Origin: Saccharomycopsis fibuligera x Saccharomycopsis cf. fibuligera
Lineage: Eukaryota > Ascomycota > Saccharomycetes > Ascoideales > Saccharomycopsidaceae
Direction: 5' to 3'
Length of the DNA: 64,000 bases
Assembly: GCA_001936135.1 (NCBI GenBank)
Contig: CP012817.1
Location: 1,736,001-1,800,000, forward strand
Part shown: positions 62,780-64,000 of the stretch, in pieces
Position numbering within the stretch: the first letter of the stretch is position 1
Layout: each line of letters opens with the position of its first letter
Translations under genes and position numbers: made by a program
Notes under the pieces: model-generated
What the model was told of the DNA's origin: nothing
Seen by the model: only the letters and a program-made list of their open reading frames with translations
Database searches by the model: none

Positions 62780-63171
62780 TGTCGGAGTATAGTGACTATA
62801 TCTGCTACCCATACCTGAGGTTGTCCCCTCTGGATAGCACTGGTTAGACTAGTCTCTCCTCTAGTAGTGAAGGATAGCCACTTACTGAGATACTAATATT
62901 TTTCTTTAGTAATGAAATTGGACTTATATTTCCTTACTTATTATAAACTATATCATTTAATAAAAACATTCTGTCTTTCAGACTATATATAATAATTTCA
63001 TTACTCACCCATAATGCTCAGGTGATGTTAAGTTTTCCATCACATCTGATGTTGTTCTCTTTAGCAACCATGCGTGCGCTCAAATGTTCTCGGCCGCAAA
63101 AGGCAGTTTACCAAAAAAGAGATTATACCAAATGGACGGTATGAAAGATGTTAATTGGTATAAATCCAACA
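62780..63171 (-). repeat. CopD-1 5' LTR (392 bp)
   Basis: Pairs with 57086-57479; the two differ at several positions, so CopD-1 is older than the CopA and CopB copies. Confidence 0.92.
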
Positions 63172-63314
63172 AATTTTCCATCACATCTTTGATGTTGTTC
63201 TCCTTAGCAACCATGCGTGCGCTCAAATGTTCTCGGCCGCAAAAGGCAGTTTACCAAAAAGGAGATTATACCAAATGGACGGTATGAAAGATGTTAATTG
63301 GTATAAATCCAACA
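63172..63314 (-). repeat. Extra partial CopD LTR (first 143 bp) in tandem
   Basis: Repeats the head of the LTR immediately outside the 5' LTR, and the TCAAG duplication lies beyond it, so it belongs to the insertion rather than to the flank. It resembles 57086-57479 more than its neighbour in the part around 63172-63210. Confidence 0.85.
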
Positions 63315-63319
63315 TCAAG

Positions 63320-63388
63320 GCACCTTCTGACGGTTGTGAATACAGACTGATCAGGAATGCGAACACAACGAAGGAAATGTTCACAACA
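63320..63388 (-). repeat. GypB-2 5' LTR, outer 69 bp
   Basis: Completes the LTR begun at 56914 and is followed by AAGAG. The five bases 63315-63319 are the CopD-1 duplication. Confidence 0.9.
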
Positions 63389-63393
63389 AAGAG
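63389..63393. other. Target-site duplication AAGAG (right copy), upstream of the tRNA
   Basis: Ends seven bases before the tRNA 5' end, so integration took place 8-12 bp upstream of the mature tRNA. Confidence 0.88.
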
Positions 63394-63400
63394 AGCACCA

Positions 63401-63472
63401 TCCGATATAGTGTAACGGCTAGCACGGTTCGCTTTCACCGAGCAAACCCGGGTTCGACTCCCGGTATCGGAA
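63401..63472 (+). tRNA. tRNA-Glu (anticodon UUC)
   Basis: Full cloverleaf by eye: acceptor stem TCCGATA/TATCGGA with discriminator A; D arm with GTAACGGCTA; anticodon stem GTTCG/CGAGC around loop CTTTCAC (anticodon TTC at 63434-63436); T arm CCCGGGTTCGACTCCCGG. No intron. Internal A-box and B-box promoters (GGTTCGACTCC) are present, and the sequence closely matches yeast tRNA-Glu(UUC). It decodes GAA (and GAG by wobble). This is the only clear host gene in the window and probably the integration target for the gypsy elements. Confidence 0.97.
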
Positions 63473-63473
63473 A

Positions 63474-63479
63474 TTTTTT
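63474..63479 (+). terminator. RNA polymerase III terminator
   Basis: A run of six Ts one base after the tRNA 3' end. Confidence 0.9.
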
Positions 63480-64000
63480 GTACTACAAGTATTGTCTATC
63501 GAAGACCGTGCCCTCTTTTACTTTACACGCTAAGGCTTCATGTTGTTGCTGAAAGTGTATTTGTCAATTCAACATTCTTGTCTCACCTATCGTTAATACC
63601 ATTCACGCATAAATTGCTTTAGTTGGAACGCAACTTGATGTTGAGCTTGCTAATTTGCGCAACACCAGAGGCTCGAAGAGAAATATCCACCATTAGAAGG
63701 AAGAAAATTCCGAGCAAAGGTAAAGAAATAACAAGAGTGGTGATGAGATACAAGATATTGACGGCGACATAAGACTTGAATTGCAATACAGTAGTTACAT
63801 CTCACCTAGATCGCATATGCATGCACCTCTGTATCTGTTACCCCGTTTCATACATGCTACCCTCCCCAACACTACAGGGCCGGTATAGCTACTGCACCTG
63901 TGTCCCCAGAGGGGTTGTGCACCCTTGGTTTATAGACCAAGGCTTTAAAGAATCAATTTAACAGTTCCCAGTGAGCTAAATGTTGGCCGTATACCATTAC
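63480..64000. other. Single-copy flank downstream of the tRNA
   Basis: This sequence does not recur in the window and shows no LTR ends. It contains one short open stretch on the minus strand (listed separately) and nothing else that I can support. Confidence 0.6.
63619..63801 (-). other. Short open stretch with a hydrophobic segment, possible gene end
   Basis: Sixty codons open on the minus strand, ending in TAA at 63619-63621, with a hydrophobic run (ILYLITTLVISLPLLGIFFLLMV) that could be a membrane segment followed by a short basic tail. There is no suitable start codon before the upstream stop at 63802-63804, so it would have to be a last exon or a remnant. It could equally be chance; I do not recognise it. 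Confidence 0.25.

Larger units (their letters stand above)
57086..63314 (-). mobile_element. CopD-1, Ty1/copia element inserted in the GypB-2 LTR
   Basis: LTRs at 57086-57479 and 62780-63171, plus an extra LTR head at 63172-63314, flanked by TCAAG (57081-57085 and 63315-63319). The uninterrupted target is preserved in the GypB LTR at about 50750-50790. Gag and pol are in separate overlapping frames. The element is nearly whole with about one break in gag. Confidence 0.93.
50601..63388 (-). mobile_element. GypB-2, Ty3/gypsy element next to tRNA-Glu; interrupted by a solo CopA LTR and CopD-1
   Basis: 241-bp LTRs at 50601-50841 and 56914-57085 plus 63320-63388, with duplication AAGAG (50596-50600 and 63389-63393). 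Gag, protease and a gypsy-order pol lie between. The LTRs differ at about four positions. It carries two later insertions: a solo CopA LTR between protease and reverse transcriptase, and CopD-1 in the 5' LTR. Its head is 12 bp from the tRNA, the position class used by Ty3. Confidence 0.94.

Noticed and set aside
63776-63961. A 61-codon plus-strand frame
   Set aside because: Cys-rich by chance composition, no motif, no supporting context.

Overview
The window is a nested stack of LTR retrotransposons lying directly upstream of one host gene, a tRNA-Glu(UUC) at 63401-63472. I see no convincing host protein gene. The tRNA closely resembles yeast tRNA-Glu, the elements are Ty1/copia- and Ty3/gypsy-type, and CTG reads plausibly as Leu in the elements. 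Together these suggest a fungus, most likely a budding yeast; this is inference, and I do not name a species.

Six families are present (labels are mine). CopA is copia with one 1485-codon gag-pol frame and a 427-444 bp LTR. CopB is copia with one about 1462-codon frame and a 544 bp LTR packed with heat-shock-element-like sites. CopC is copia with a 267 bp LTR. CopD is copia with a 394 bp LTR and split gag/pol. GypA and GypB are gypsy, with RT-RNaseH-IN order. CopB, CopC and GypA carry the gag start codon inside the LTR. CopA and CopB have primer sites that match tRNA anticodon arms (Tyr and initiator Met), as in Drosophila copia.

Layout: 1-860 GypA-1 (minus, cut by the window edge). 866-2434 GypB-1 (plus, gag and start of protease). 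2435-19864 a head-to-tail CopA array (minus) sharing LTRs: CopA-1 (holding a solo CopA LTR), CopA-2 (whole), CopA-3 (pol fragment), CopA-4 (whole frame). 19865-21201 and 42978-45097 are GypA-2 pol and 3' LTR (plus), split by CopA-5 (21202-42977, TSD TCAAT). CopA-5 is split by CopB-1 (22582-38855, TSD CAATG). CopB-1 is split twice: by CopA-6 (22661-28138, TSD TTAAC) in its LTR and by CopB-2 (29759-35151, TSD AACAT) in its pol. 45098-45291 is a CopD LTR piece. 45292-50484 is CopC (minus, TSD TCTTT). 50485-50595 is the end of a GypA LTR. 50601-63388 is GypB-2 (minus, TSD AAGAG), holding a solo CopA LTR (TSD TTCGA) and CopD-1 (57086-63314, TSD TCAAG). Then come the tRNA and about 520 bp of single-copy sequence.

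The target-site duplications give a relative order of events. GypA reached the tRNA site first, and GypB then used the same five bases. CopA-5 entered GypA-2, CopB-1 entered CopA-5, and CopA-6 and CopB-2 entered CopB-1 last. Identical or near-identical LTR pairs and long open frames in CopA-2, CopA-4, CopA-6 and CopB-2 point to very recent activity, while CopC is visibly older. The 2435-19864 array has no matching duplication at its ends and joins GypB to GypA, so ectopic LTR recombination has reshaped the locus.
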